64,000 bases of DNA from Rhodospirillales bacterium (GCA_018432935.1 JAHDSF010000043.1:32389-96388), one strand, 5' to 3'. Positions 41,002-51,789 are shown, counted from the stretch's first letter. Made by a program: numbers and translations. Notes: generated by a model from the letters alone, not told the origin.

Positions 41002-41964
41002 TCAGGACGAGCGGCGCAGGTTGAAGGAACCCACCAGCGATCTCTGCACGACGATGAACAGGAACAGGAGCACGCCGCTGGCGATCATGATCCAAGCCCC
41101 GTTCAGCGAGCCGTGGAAGATGATCAGGGTGGCGATCAGGCCCAGGATCATGCCGCCGAAAAGGGTCCCGGCGACCATCCCGACGCCGCCGGTGAGCAGG
41201 GTGCCGCCGAGCACCACGGCAGCGATCGCGTTGAGCTCGTTGCCGGTCCCGGCCAGCGGGTAGCCCGACGAGGTGTAGAGCGCGTAGATGACGCCGCCGA
41301 GCGCGCTGTAGAAGCCGCCCAGCGCGTAGATCATCACCGTCGTGCGACGCATCGGCACCCCCATCAGGACCGCCGAGGCGCGGTCGCCGCCGATCGCGTA
41401 GACGTTGGTCCCGAAGCGGGTGAAGTGGGCAATCGCGATGGCGCCCGCCAGCACCACCAGCATGACGATTGCCGAACTGGCCAGGAAGCCGTCCCCGGGC
41501 AATGGAATGCTGGTGTCGGCGAAGGCGTCGACGAAGGGGTGGCGGATCGGGATCGAGTCCAGCGTCACCATGAAGCAGGCGCCGCGCAGCATGAACAGGC
41601 CGGCAAGCGTGATGATGAACGGCTGGATGTCGCAGAAATCGATGATGTAGCCCTGGGCCGCGCCGAACAGCAGGCCGAACGCCAGCAGCACCGCGGCCGA
41701 TGCCAGCGGATGCCAGCCCAGGGTATCGAGGCGGGCCATGACGACGCCGACGAAGCCGATCATCGAGCCGATCGAAAGGTCGATGCCGCCCGACAGGATG
41801 ACGAAGGTCGTGCCGATGGCGGCGATGATGATGAAGGCGTTGTCGGCGAGGATATGCCCCAGCACCAGGGTCGAGAAGAAATGCTCGTACAGCACGCCCC
41901 CGGTCACGAACAGCGCCAGGAAGACGGTGACGGTCGCCATCAGCGGCAGGTATCGCTCTGTCAT
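41002..41964 (-). CDS. yjfF: Sugar ABC transporter permease, YjfF type
   Basis: This 320-residue membrane protein closely resembles the second permease of the E. coli galactofuranose importer. Common marks are ILADNAFIIIAAIGTTFVILSGGIDLSIGS, QPFIITLAGLFMLRG, TRFGTNVYAIGGDRASAVLMGV, VVLGGTLLTGGVGMVAGTLFG and FLFIVVQRSL. It has about 8-10 spans. The ATG 41964 overlaps the stop of the ytfT-type gene by 4 nt. Position directly before araD suggests the substrate is L-arabinose, possibly in furanose form. Confidence 0.87.
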   Translation of the reverse strand: MTERYLPLMATVTVFLALFVTGGVLYEHFFSTLVLGHILADNAFIIIAAIGTTFVILSGGIDLSIGSMIGFVGVVMARLDTLGWHPLASAAVLLAFGLLFGAAQGYIIDFCDIQPFIITLAGLFMLRGACFMVTLDSIPIRHPFVDAFADTSIPLPGDGFLASSAIVMLVVLAGAIAIAHFTRFGTNVYAIGGDRASAVLMGVPMRRTTVMIYALGGFYSALGGVIYALYTSSGYPLAGTGNELNAIAAVVLGGTLLTGGVGMVAGTLFGGMILGLIATLIIFHGSLNGAWIMIASGVLLFLFIVVQRSLVGSFNLRRSS

Positions 41965-43009
41965 CGCTTCCTCCGCCTGACCAACGCGAGCACGGCGTTG
42001 CGGGCATTGTTCGACTGCAGCAGCAGCACGAACAGGACGACCACGGCCTTGACCAGGAGGTTGTATTCGGGCGGCAGGCCGCTCATCAGGATCGAGGTGG
42101 TCAGGGTCTGGATGACCAGCGCGCCGAGCACGGTCATGCCGAGATAGATCCGCCCGCCCGCCAGCGAGCCGCCGCCGATCACCACCGCCAGGATCGCGTC
42201 GAGCTCGATGTAGAGGGCGACGCTGACCGGATCCGAGGTATGGGTGTCGGCGGTCAGGATGACGCCGGCCCACCCCGCACACAGGCCCGAGATCAGATAC
42301 GCCGAGTACTTGATCAGCCGCGAGCGGACGCCGGCCAGATCGGCTGCCGCGGCGTTCCCGCCGACGGCTTCGACGAACAGCCCGAGCGCCGTGCGGCGGA
42401 TCAGCAGCCACAGCGCCACGAAAACGGCGGCGAACACGATCAGCCGGGTCGGCACCAGACCGATGCTGCCGACGCTCAGCCCCTGCAGCAGCGGGCTGGT
42501 GAAGCTCGGGTTGGTACCGCCGTAGATCAGGTTGATCATCAGCCCGATGCCGCGGCCCGACACCATCAGGATCAGGGTGGCGATGATCGGCTGGATGTCG
42601 AGAACCGCTACCAGAAAGCCATTCCAAAGCCCGCACAGCAACCCCACGCCCAACGCGGTCAGCAGGATGACGAAATGCGGATCGCCTTCCTGGATGCGCC
42701 AGGCGATGGTGGCGCCCACCACCGCGATGATCGATCCTACCGACAGATCGATGCCCTTGGTGCCGATCACCACCGCCATGCCGAGGGCCACCAGGGCGGT
42801 CGGCACCGCGCGGTAAAGGATGTCGATCAGGCTGCCGAACAGACGCCCCTCGACGATCCGGATGGTAAAGAACCCGGGCGCGACGAAGCCGTCGACGACC
42901 AGGATCACGGCCAGCGCCAGGAGTGGCCACGTCGCCCGGTGGCTGGTCAACTCGCGCAGCCTGCCGCTGAAACTGGGTGGTAGTGGGGCCGTCATCGTCC
43001 GTTCCGTGC

Positions 43010-43013
<4 letters not shown>
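41961..43013 (-). CDS. ytfT: Sugar ABC transporter permease, YtfT type
   Basis: This 350-residue permease begins MSTERTMTAPLPPSFSGRL. Marks are ALGMAVVIGTKGIDLSVGSIIAVVGATIAW, LDIQPIIATLILMVSGRGIGLMIN, GGNAAAADLAGVRSRLIKYSAYLISG and IELDAILAVVIGGGSLAGGRIYL. It is a RbsC-family protein with about 8-10 spans. The start overlaps the ATPase stop (ATGA) and its end overlaps yjfF, so the three are coupled. MTAPLPPS at codon 7 is an alternative start. Confidence 0.87.
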
Positions 43014-44515
<1,502 letters not shown>

Positions 44516-44572
44516 GCCGGTATCTCCCGCAATGACCTGCTCAGACCGCTCCTGCGCCCATCAAGCGGCCGG

Positions 44573-44625
44573 CGCGACCGGAAGGGGGATATCCGCCAAA
44601 GGCGGTGCCGCACCTCCCGGTCGCG
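44573..44625 (-). other. Stable hairpin between ytfQ and ytfR
   Basis: CGCGACCGG (44573-44581) pairs with CCGGTCGCG (44617-44625), and inside lies a second stem, CCGCC (44593-44597) with GGCGG (44601-44605). No T-tract follows. It could protect the ytfQ message or reduce read-through into the ATPase gene. Confidence 0.6.
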
Positions 44626-44640
44626 TCCGGCAGACGCCCG

Positions 44641-45552
44641 CTAGTTACCCGCCGCCACGTGCAGATCGGATGGAATCACGATCCACTTCGGCAGTTCCTT
44701 GGGGTTCTTCAGGTAATCGGTCACCACGGGATAGATGTACTTGCCGATCGCCGAGCGCAGCTCGACCGAGGCGTTGGCCTCGCCCTTCGCGAGCGCCGCC
44801 TTCATCGCCGGAACGTAGTCGACCGACACCATCAGCACGTCCTTGCCGGGCTTCAGACCGGCTTCCTTCATCGCCTGGATGGCGCCCAGCTGCATGTTGT
44901 CGTTGTGGGCGAACGAAGCGCAGATGCCCTTCAGGTTGTCGGTGGCCTTGATGAAGGCTTCCATCACCTTCTTGCCGCCCTCGGTGGTGAAGTCGCCGCT
45001 CTGGGTCTTGACGATCTTCATGCCCGGGAACTGGGAGAGCACCGCCTCGAAGCCCTTCTTGCGCTCGATCGCCGGGGCCGAGCCGACGGTGCCCTGCAGC
45101 TCGACGACATCGCAGGTACCCTTGCTCGCCTGCGCCAGCCATGCCCCCGCCAGCTTGCCTTCCAGGCTGAAGTCGGCGGAAATGCGGGTGACGTACAGCG
45201 ATTTGTCGGTCACGTCGACGTCGCGGTCGGCGAGGAAGACCGGAATGTTCGCCCGCTTGGCCTCCTTGAGGACCTGGTCCCAGCCGGTCACCACCACGGG
45301 AGCGATGACGATCGCATCGACCCGCTGGGCGATGAACGCCCGGACTGCCTTAAGCTGGTCCTCCTGCTTGCCTTGGGCGTCGGCAAACTTGAGGTCGATC
45401 CCCATCTTCTTGGCCTCTTCCTGCATGTCTTTGGAAAAGGCCGGGCGCCAGTCGCCTTCGTCGCCGACCTGGGAGAAGCCGATGGTTACGGCCGATGCCC
45501 CTGACGCCGCCAGGCTGACGCCAAGAAATACCGCTGCGAAGGTTTTATACAT
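44641..45552 (-). CDS. ytfQ: Sugar ABC transporter binding protein, YtfQ type
   Basis: This 303-residue periplasmic binding protein has a signal peptide (MYKTFAAVFLGVSLAASGASA in two parts: MYKTFAAVFLG, VSLAASGASA). The mature protein begins VTIGFSQVGDEGDWRPAFSKD, the typical YtfQ start. Other marks are DLKFADAQGKQEDQLKAVRAFI, VDAIVIAPVVVTGWDQVLKEAK, IPVFLADRDVDV and LQGTVGSAPAIERKKGF. Two ATGs lie close together; the one at 45552 has a 9-nt spacing from AGGAGG whereas 45558 has only 3, so I prefer 45552. It is first in the ytfQ-R-T-yjfF-araD-araA unit. Confidence 0.88.
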   Translation of the reverse strand: MYKTFAAVFLGVSLAASGASAVTIGFSQVGDEGDWRPAFSKDMQEEAKKMGIDLKFADAQGKQEDQLKAVRAFIAQRVDAIVIAPVVVTGWDQVLKEAKRANIPVFLADRDVDVTDKSLYVTRISADFSLEGKLAGAWLAQASKGTCDVVELQGTVGSAPAIERKKGFEAVLSQFPGMKIVKTQSGDFTTEGGKKVMEAFIKATDNLKGICASFAHNDNMQLGAIQAMKEAGLKPGKDVLMVSVDYVPAMKAALAKGEANASVELRSAIGKYIYPVVTDYLKNPKELPKWIVIPSDLHVAAGN

Positions 45553-46203
45553 GGACATTTCCCTCCTAGAGAAAGCATCGATGACGCGGTGTTGGACCCA
45601 ACGCGCTTATCGCTATGCAATACTTCCCCGTTTCGGGGTCGCCGGCGGCAGCCCCGAACCCCCTTGTCGTTTACTTTGCAGGGTCGGTGTATTGTGGCAT
45701 ACCCGGGCGAAGATGGTAGACATCATCCCGTCGAAAACATGGATTTTCCTGCTGTCCGCCCTGGCGGAATCGCCCGCGGGTGGAATAGGCCCATCGGGCT
45801 GGTACTGGAGGTCTAGCGGCCGCCCTGGGGCTTAGTGGTTGGCCGGACAACAGCGGCCCCGCCTGCGGCGGTGGCGCGGAATTCGGCGACATGGACCATC
45901 TTGCTTGACTTCGGAGGCGCCCGTGAGCCCGGCGGGAGGGAAGCCGGCGGCTGCCGTGCGGTGCCGTTTGCCGCTTGCGTTCCGGTGCCGGCTGCACGAC
46001 CTTTGGGCTGGTTGTTCGCTCGAAGCGGGCGGGCGGGACGACCGCGGCGAAGCGTGCTCCGGTCCCGCGGACGCCCGCCGGCCGACCGGTTTCCATCCGA
46101 GTTGAGCCCCCGGCCGACGCCGGAATAAGCGAAGCCTCCAGGGTCACGCGACCTTGCGGCGTCAGGCCCGGAGTTCCCGGCCCCCGGCTGAACAGGAGCC
46201 ACC
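45553..46203. other. Long intergenic region between divergent ytfQ and the YbdK-like gene
   Basis: This 651-nt region has no convincing gene; ORFs in several frames are low-complexity and Arg/Pro/Ala-rich. Near ytfQ there is a small symmetric site, GTTGG AC CCAAC (45591-45602), that could be an operator for the arabinose operon. Several GC-rich inverted repeats (for example CCGCCTGCGGCGG near 45860) occur further right. GAACAGGAGCCACC precedes the ATG at 46204. I cannot assign promoters with confidence. Confidence 0.45.
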
Positions 46204-47412
46204 ATGGCAGACGAAAGCCCGCCTCGCAGCGCTCTTGCGGAATTCGGCATCGTCGACAAGGCCGAGGACTGCTCCTTCTCGCTCGGCATCGAGGAAGAGT
46301 ATTTTCTGGCCGATGCGCGGACCGGCGAGGTCGTCACGGAGGCCCCGGAGGGATTCTTCGCCGAGGCCCGGGCGGTCAGCGGGGGGCGCATCGGGCACGA
46401 GCTCCTGCAGTCGCAGATCGAGGCCGCGACCCCTCCGTGCATGGACGTCCAGGAAGCGCGCGCGGAGTTGCAGGCGATGCGGAGCCTCCTCGCCAGGATC
46501 GCGAGCGAGCATGGGATGGCCATCCTTGCCAGCGGAACCCACCCCACCGCGCCGTGGCGAAGCTCCGTGCAGACCGAAAGGAAGCGTTACGATGCCGTGA
46601 TGGACGATCTGCAGATGATCGGGTTGCGCAACATGCTGTGCGGCCTGCACGTGCACGTCCAGTTGCCGGATCCCCGAAGCCGCGTCGATGTGATGGCGCG
46701 CATGATCCCGTTTCTACCGCTGTTCCTGGCCCTCTCCACCTCGTCGCCGTTCTGGCAGTCGTCCCTGACCGGCCTGCACGGCTACCGGCTGGCGGCCTAT
46801 GACGAGTTGCCGCGGACCGGGCTGCCCGAGTTGTTCCGCAGCAACACGGAGTTCGACGCCTACGTTGCCGCCCTGGTGCACGCGGGCGCGATCCCGGACG
46901 GCAGTTATCTGTGGTGGGCGATACGGCCGTCGGTCAAGTATCCGACCCTCGAACTGCGGGCCCCCGACTCTTGCACCTGTCTCGACGACGCGATCGCCAT
47001 CGCTGCCCTTTACCGGGTGCTGGTACGGCACCTCTACTTTGCTCCCGCCTGCAATGCCCACGTGAACGTGGTATCGCGGGCGATCGCGCTCGAGAACAAA
47101 TGGCGGGCGCAGCGCTACGGCGTCCACGCCAGCTTCGTCACCGAGGCGGGCCCGGTACCGGTTGGCGACGTTCTCGACCGGGCGATCTTGATCTCTGCCG
47201 AGGACGCGCGGATGCTGCGCTGCGAAGCCGAAGTCGCGCACTGTCGGACGATTGTCGCCAGGGGGACCTCGGCGGACGCCCAGATCGGCGTCTACCGGGC
47301 ACGAGCGGCGACCGACGGCCCCGCCGCAGCCCTCGACGCCGTGCTCGGCTGGATCGCCGAGAACACCACCGCGTTCGCTTCGGATCGGGGGTTGGCTACC
47401 GAGGCGGTGTAG
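46204..47412 (+). CDS. Carboxylate-amine ligase, glutamate-cysteine ligase 2 (YbdK) family
   Basis: This 402-residue ATP-dependent ligase belongs to the GCS2 family, which joins glutamate to an amine such as cysteine. Marks are FSLGIEEEYFLADARTGEVV (residues 25-44), ELLQSQIEAATPPC, ILASGTHPTAPW, CGLHVHVQLPDP (near 150), LSTSSPFWQSSLTGLHGYRL, SYLWWAIRPSVKYPTLELRAPDSC and ALENKWRAQRYGVHASFV. The next gene, a class II amidotransferase, starts 15 nt later. The pair is reminiscent of EgtA/EgtC, the gamma-glutamyl ligase and hydrolase of ergothioneine synthesis, but the other Egt genes are not here. Substrate not known. Confidence 0.85.
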   Translation: MADESPPRSALAEFGIVDKAEDCSFSLGIEEEYFLADARTGEVVTEAPEGFFAEARAVSGGRIGHELLQSQIEAATPPCMDVQEARAELQAMRSLLARIASEHGMAILASGTHPTAPWRSSVQTERKRYDAVMDDLQMIGLRNMLCGLHVHVQLPDPRSRVDVMARMIPFLPLFLALSTSSPFWQSSLTGLHGYRLAAYDELPRTGLPELFRSNTEFDAYVAALVHAGAIPDGSYLWWAIRPSVKYPTLELRAPDSCTCLDDAIAIAALYRVLVRHLYFAPACNAHVNVVSRAIALENKWRAQRYGVHASFVTEAGPVPVGDVLDRAILISAEDARMLRCEAEVAHCRTIVARGTSADAQIGVYRARAATDGPAAALDAVLGWIAENTTAFASDRGLATEAV

Positions 47413-47427
47413 GGAGACAGGGAACGC

Positions 47428-48210
47428 ATGTGCCGCTGGATCGCGTACCGGGGAGAGACGATCGCGCTTGAATACTACGTCACCCGGCCGTCACACTCAT
47501 TGGTTGCGCAAAGCATGCATGCCCTCGAGGCGACGGCGGCGCTGAACGGCGACGGCTTCGGCCTAGGATGGTACGGCGACCATCCTGAGCCCGGTCTGTA
47601 CCGCGAGCTGCGCCCCGCGTGGTCGGACGAGAACCTGCGCCACCTGTGCCGACACCTGCGATCACATCTGTTCTTCGCCCACGTCCGCGCCGCCACCGGC
47701 ACCTCGGTGACGCGGACCAACTGCCATCCGTTCGCCTGCGGGCCCTGGCTGTTCATGCACAACGGTGCGGTCGGCAACTGGAATCGGCTGCGCCGAAGCG
47801 TGGAGGCGCTGATTCCCGATGACCTCTACGAATGGCGCGCGGGGACCACCGATTCCGAGGCCCTGTTCCTGGCCATCGTCGGCGCCGGGCTGACCTGCGG
47901 GCCCGGCGGCACGACGGATCCGGTAGCGGCAACCGCCGCCGTGATGGCCAGCCTGACGGAGCTTGTTGACGGCGCCGGCGCGCCCTTCCGCTTCACCGCC
48001 GCGCTTGCTGACGGCCGCGACATCTATGCCTTCCGCTACGCCGTCAACGACAAGGCCAACACGCTCTATTACCGCACGTCCGGCGGCAGCGTGCTGATCG
48101 TTTCCGAGCCGCTTGACCAGGACCGCGAGACCTGGACCGCCGTTCCGGAGGGCACGGCGCTGGTCGCCCGCGCGGGGCAGCCCCTGCAGGTCTTGCCGTT
48201 CCCCGGCTGA
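47428..48210 (+). CDS. Class II glutamine amidotransferase (YafJ/EgtC type)
   Basis: This 260-residue N-terminal-nucleophile hydrolase begins MCRWIAYRGE; Cys2 is the catalytic nucleophile once Met is removed. Conserved segments are NGDGFGLGWYG (near residue 40), FFAHVRAATGTSVTRTNCHPF and WLFMHNGAVGNW, which hold the glutamine-binding residues. There is no synthase domain, so the protein probably hydrolyses a gamma-glutamyl amide. It lies 15 nt after the GCS2-like ligase and is likely co-transcribed. Confidence 0.87.
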   Translation: MCRWIAYRGETIALEYYVTRPSHSLVAQSMHALEATAALNGDGFGLGWYGDHPEPGLYRELRPAWSDENLRHLCRHLRSHLFFAHVRAATGTSVTRTNCHPFACGPWLFMHNGAVGNWNRLRRSVEALIPDDLYEWRAGTTDSEALFLAIVGAGLTCGPGGTTDPVAATAAVMASLTELVDGAGAPFRFTAALADGRDIYAFRYAVNDKANTLYYRTSGGSVLIVSEPLDQDRETWTAVPEGTALVARAGQPLQVLPFPG

Positions 48211-48219
48211 CGCCGCCGC

Positions 48220-48516
48220 TCAGTCGCAGATGGTGACCACCTTCCGCCGGCGCTCCTTCGCCAGCATTGGCATGAAGCCGTCGATGAACGCCCGCAGATA
48301 GGGCTGCGCGTTGTGGATCTTCAGCGCCTCCTCGTCGCGGTAGGCCTCGTATACCCACACGGTCGTCGGATCGTCGTCGGCAACGCAGACGTCGAACATC
48401 ACGCAGCCGGGCTCGTTGTCCAGGCACCTTTTCGCGTGCGCTTTCGCGAACTCGACGAACTTCTGCACGAGCTCCGGCTTGACGGGGAACTCGACGACGA
48501 TGGCTTTGCGGCTCAT
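48220..48516 (-). CDS. Putative quinol monooxygenase, antibiotic-biosynthesis monooxygenase (ABM) domain
   Basis: This 98-residue dimeric alpha+beta barrel protein of the YgiN/ABM type shows AIVVEFPVKPELVQKFVEFAKAH, DNEPGCVMFDVCVADDDPTTVWVYEAYRDEEAL and LRAFIDGFMPMLAKER. It covers a single complete domain. The function of most family members is unknown; some oxidise quinols. It is convergent with the amidotransferase. Confidence 0.83.
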   Translation of the reverse strand: MSRKAIVVEFPVKPELVQKFVEFAKAHAKRCLDNEPGCVMFDVCVADDDPTTVWVYEAYRDEEALKIHNAQPYLRAFIDGFMPMLAKERRRKVVTICD

Positions 48517-48604
48517 GGATTGTCCTCACAGGTGATCAACGGCGCCCACACTAGCCTAACGCCTGCGCAGCCGCAAACCGCAGCGATGCGCCGCTGTCAC
48601 TCGC

Positions 48605-49018
48605 TCAGTAGGTCATGCAGGCCGCGTTCACGGTGCCGATCGCCAAGGCCGCGGCGGCCAGAATCACCCCTGCGGCAACGTTGTTCTCCTCGATCCGCCG
48701 CGAGATCCCGCTCAGCAGACGGTCCACCAGCAGGAACAGAACGATCTGGACGATCAGCGCGATCGCGCTCCACACCGCCATGTCCAGTAACGAGACGCTG
48801 TGAATCGTGGCGCTTGCCAGCGGCAGGGTGAAGCCGAGGACGGCGCCCGCCAGGCTGATCGCCGCGGCGACGTTGCCTTGGGCGATGAGGCGGGCCTCGT
48901 CGTGCTTCGTCGCCGCCATGTAGATGACCACGAACAAGGCCTCGGCGACCACGCCCACCAGGAAGTAGAGAAGGAAACTGCCCAGGCCCTGAAGCGAGAT
49001 CATGATGTTCATCGTCAC
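48605..49018 (-). CDS. DUF350 family membrane protein
   Basis: This 137-residue protein has four predicted membrane spans: SFLLYFLVGVVAEALFVVIYMA, AISLAGAVLGFTLPLAS, MAVWSAIALIVQIVLFLLV and VAAGVILAAAALAIGTVNAACM. The pattern, including the charged KHDEARLIAQGN loop and the repeated small-residue segments, fits DUF350 (YjfL-like). Family function is not established. Confidence 0.82.
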   Translation of the reverse strand: MTMNIMISLQGLGSFLLYFLVGVVAEALFVVIYMAATKHDEARLIAQGNVAAAISLAGAVLGFTLPLASATIHSVSLLDMAVWSAIALIVQIVLFLLVDRLLSGISRRIEENNVAAGVILAAAALAIGTVNAACMTY

Positions 49019-49265
49019 CCCCCTTCCTTCGGTTGCCCGTCGGTATCATCGTCGTTGTGCAGACGCCGCTCAATCGCAAATCATCAATGGCCTCAACGTG
49101 GTGAGACGCTTCCCATACCTTTGCATACCCTTGGCGCCATGCCGAAGTATGTAGCTGTTCCAGACACTTGGCACGGGTCTGTTAACCTTCCCGAAACCCC
49201 CGCCCCCTAGAACGGTTCCAGGTGCTGACCCCCGTTCGCCTCCCGGCACCGAGAGAGAGGTCGCC

Positions 49266-49961
49266 GTGCGTTTCGTTGGACGTCTGATCCCGCTGCTTTC
49301 CGCCGTCGCCGCCATTCTCGTCAGTGCACCCGCCGTCGCTTCCGACTTCGAACTCCTGAAGCTCGACGGCGCTTACGTAAAGTGGGGGGCGCCAGTGTTT
49401 GCCAGCGGCGCCGAGGTCTCGTATGCCTACGTCCGCGAGCCGGTCGAGTTGCAGGGAGCGCACAACTGCGGCGCCATGGTCTCTCCGACGGCGATCACCG
49501 GCAAGTCGGGCATCCCGTTCGACGCGTTCGACACTGCCGTGGGCGAGGCGTTCGCCCAGTGGTCGGCGGTCGCCAACCTCCGCTTCCACAAGGTCGACGA
49601 TCCCGCCCGGGCCGACATCCTGATCGGCGCCCAGGCCAAGCCGGTCGGCATTGCCTTCGCCAACGTCGCACCGTCGCGAACCGCAGTCGCCGGCAGGGGC
49701 GAGGCGCGCATCGCCAGCATGAAGAAGGCGGCCATCTGCTTCAACCCGACCCTGGCATGGACCCTCGAGTCCGGACGGCCCGACCTGGGCCGCGACCTTT
49801 TCCTGGTCGCCGGTCACGAAATCGGCCACACCCTCGGGCTCGATCATCCCGGACCGCGCGGCGCCCGCATGGCCTTCAAGGAGGGCTTCGTCAGCCGCAC
49901 CCTGCAGGACAGCGACATCCGCGCCGTGCAGACCCTCTACGGTCCCCGGCCGACCAACTGA
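49266..49961 (+). CDS. Secreted matrixin-like metalloprotease
   Basis: This 231-residue protein has a signal peptide (LIPLLSAVAAILVSAPAVAS, residues 7-26). The zinc-protease motif HEIGHTLGLDH (HExxHxxGxxH) lies near residues 180-190. A Met follows (GARMAFKEGF), consistent with the Met-turn of metzincins, and the end QDSDIRAVQTLYGP is typical of matrixins. The segment NCG near residue 68 might act as a short cysteine switch, which is speculative. The GTG start follows GAGAGAGG. Unusual is its small size and lack of substrate-binding accessory domains. Confidence 0.82.
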   Translation: MRFVGRLIPLLSAVAAILVSAPAVASDFELLKLDGAYVKWGAPVFASGAEVSYAYVREPVELQGAHNCGAMVSPTAITGKSGIPFDAFDTAVGEAFAQWSAVANLRFHKVDDPARADILIGAQAKPVGIAFANVAPSRTAVAGRGEARIASMKKAAICFNPTLAWTLESGRPDLGRDLFLVAGHEIGHTLGLDHPGPRGARMAFKEGFVSRTLQDSDIRAVQTLYGPRPTN

Positions 49962-49982
49962 GTTTCCTGTGGGGTGGCAACA

Positions 49983-50014
49983 CGCGGGCGGCCGCCGCCA
50001 GGCGACCGCCCGCG
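49983..50014. terminator. GC-rich hairpin between convergent genes
   Basis: CGCGGGCGG (49983-49991) pairs with CCGCCCGCG (50006-50014). It lies between the stops of the matrixin-like and DSD1-like genes. No T-tract is present, so efficiency is uncertain. Confidence 0.55.
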
Positions 50015-50020
50015 AGCGAT

Positions 50021-51316
50021 TCAGAACTCCGTCGCCACCGCGCCGGTGACGTTGAAGTCCTCGTCGACCCGGAACACCAGCCGCCATTTGTCGAAGGCGG
50101 TGCACGGGTGCGAGATGCCGAAGGCGATGATGTCGCCCACCTGCACGTCGGTGCCCTCGGGATAGGCAAGGTAGGCGTGCTGGTCGTCGGATTTGAGGAT
50201 CCGGCAGGCTCCTTCCTCGCCCTCCTTGCCGAGCCGGGCCAGCAGTTTGCCGTCGCGGTACTGGCGCATCGGGATCGGATAGCCGGCGTCGTAGGGCAGG
50301 TCGCGCTTGCCCATGGCGACGATGGCGCGGCCGGGGTCCTGCGTCGACTGCACCACAGCCCACAGCTCCAACGCCGGAACCAGGGTCTCGCCGGACGCGG
50401 AGATGCCGCCGCGGGCTTCCATCGCCGCCAGCTTCTCCAGGTACAGCCGGTGGTCGATGAAGGCGTACGATCCGCACCGCAGAACCAGCCGCGCCGGATG
50501 CTCCAGCTTCGCCTCGGTAAAGGCGACGGTCACCCGGTCGAACCAGGAAGAGCCGCCGCCGGTCAGGATCGCCTCCGGCAGCCCGGCGAAAACGCCCGCG
50601 CGGGCGGCACGGTTGAAGGTGTCGACGGCGAAACTCAGGTAGGCGTCGACGGCGCGCAGGTTGTCGCCCGGGTCGGGCCGGGCGATGGCGCCTTCGTAGC
50701 AGCCGACGCCGACGATCCGCACGGTATCGGCCGCCTGCTTGGCGGCGGCGACCACCGCCTCGACCTGGGCCGAGGTGCGGGCGCCGGTGCGGGCACCTTC
50801 GGCCCCGACCTCGATCAGGATGTCGAAACGGTCTCCCTTGTTAAGCCGGTCGCGGCCGTGCCGGACCAGCTGCTGCAGGGCCGCCACCGAGTCGACGAAG
50901 CAGGCGAACAGGCGCCTTGGATACGCCGAGCGCAGCGCCGCCAGGCCGGCGATGTTGGCCGGCCCCAGCACCTGGTTGGGGATCAGAACCTTCCCCGCCC
51001 CAGCCCCGGCGGCAACCGCCGCCTGCTGGACGGTGGCGACCGAGATGCCCCACGCACCGCCCTCGGACAGTATCTCGCGGAACAGCTCGGGCGCCATCGG
51101 CGTCTTGCCGTGCGGCGCCAGGCAGACCCCGTGCTCCTCGGCGTAGCGCTTCAGGAACTTCAGGTTCTGCCGGAAGCGGCTGTCGCGCAGCGCGAGGACC
51201 GGCAGCACGAGGTCGCCGCGCGGCAGGTTCCACCCCCGGCCGCCGATGGAATCGAGGGCGATTTCGCCCAGGGCCGGCGAGATGCCCTTCACCCGGCCGT
51301 CAACCGTCTGCACCAT
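50021..51316 (-). CDS. PLP-dependent DSD1 / D-threonine aldolase-like protein
   Basis: This 431-residue fold-type III PLP enzyme related to D-serine dehydratase (DSD1), D-threonine aldolase and alanine-racemase N-domains. The PLP lysine is likely in CLAPHGKTPMAPELF (near residue 59). Other marks are GAWGISVATVQQAAVA, LIPNQVLGPANI, ILIEVGAEGARTGARTSAQV, GVGCYEGAI, LTGGGSSWFDRV, LRCGSYAFIDH and a C-terminal metal-site-like FGISHPCTAFDKWR. The start ATG 51316 is 5 nt after the RidA gene, and RidA proteins handle reactive enamine/imine products of PLP dehydratases, which supports a deaminase role. Confidence 0.83.
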   Translation of the reverse strand: MVQTVDGRVKGISPALGEIALDSIGGRGWNLPRGDLVLPVLALRDSRFRQNLKFLKRYAEEHGVCLAPHGKTPMAPELFREILSEGGAWGISVATVQQAAVAAGAGAGKVLIPNQVLGPANIAGLAALRSAYPRRLFACFVDSVAALQQLVRHGRDRLNKGDRFDILIEVGAEGARTGARTSAQVEAVVAAAKQAADTVRIVGVGCYEGAIARPDPGDNLRAVDAYLSFAVDTFNRAARAGVFAGLPEAILTGGGSSWFDRVTVAFTEAKLEHPARLVLRCGSYAFIDHRLYLEKLAAMEARGGISASGETLVPALELWAVVQSTQDPGRAIVAMGKRDLPYDAGYPIPMRQYRDGKLLARLGKEGEEGACRILKSDDQHAYLAYPEGTDVQVGDIIAFGISHPCTAFDKWRLVFRVDEDFNVTGAVATEF

Positions 51317-51321
51317 GGTTG

Positions 51322-51789
51322 TCAGATCCTGATCTCGAACACGCCGTCCACCTCGACGGCGATGTCGTCCGGAAGCGACGGGGCCCCCACCGCGAACCGT
51401 GCGTGCCGCCCGGCGTCGCCGAACACCGCGACGAACAGGTCGGAAGCGCCGTTCATCACCTTGGGCTGCGCCGTGAACTCCGGCGTCGAGTTCACCCAGC
51501 CGCCGATTTTGACCACCCGCGTCACACGGTCGAGGTCGCCGTCGCAGGCCTTGGCAAGCTGAGACAGCACGTTCACGGCGCACAGCTTCGCCGCCTCTTG
51601 GCCCTGCTCGATGCCGAACTCGCGGCCGAGCTTGCCGATGTACTGCAGCCTGCCGTCCTTGAAGGTACCCTGCCCGGACACGAACACCAGATTCCCGGTC
51701 ACCACGTAAGGCACGTAGTTGGCGATCGGCGCCGGGCCCGCCGGAAGTTCGATGTTGAGGGCCTTAAGGCGTTCCTTCGTCCCGCTCAT
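51322..51789 (-). CDS. ridA: RidA/YjgF family protein
   Basis: This 155-residue protein resembles the RidA superfamily, trimeric enzymes that hydrolyse enamine/imine intermediates. Marks are ANYVPYVVTGNLVFVSGQG, LCAVNVLSQLAKACDG, VVKIGGWVNSTPEF, VMNGASDLFVAVFGDAGRHARFAVG and PSLPDDIAVEVDGVFEI. Subfamilies around 150 residues often lack the canonical Arg; here an Arg occurs in the HARFAVG segment. The gene lies directly before the DSD1-like gene and probably works with it. Confidence 0.87.
   Translation of the reverse strand: MSGTKERLKALNIELPAGPAPIANYVPYVVTGNLVFVSGQGTFKDGRLQYIGKLGREFGIEQGQEAAKLCAVNVLSQLAKACDGDLDRVTRVVKIGGWVNSTPEFTAQPKVMNGASDLFVAVFGDAGRHARFAVGAPSLPDDIAVEVDGVFEIRI

Noticed and set aside
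45671..46147. A 158-codon minus-strand frame containing VPPARFERTTS
   Set aside because: Peptides of this type are commonly mispredicted from non-coding DNA. There is no ribosome site or domain, and I could not fold a tRNA in the region.
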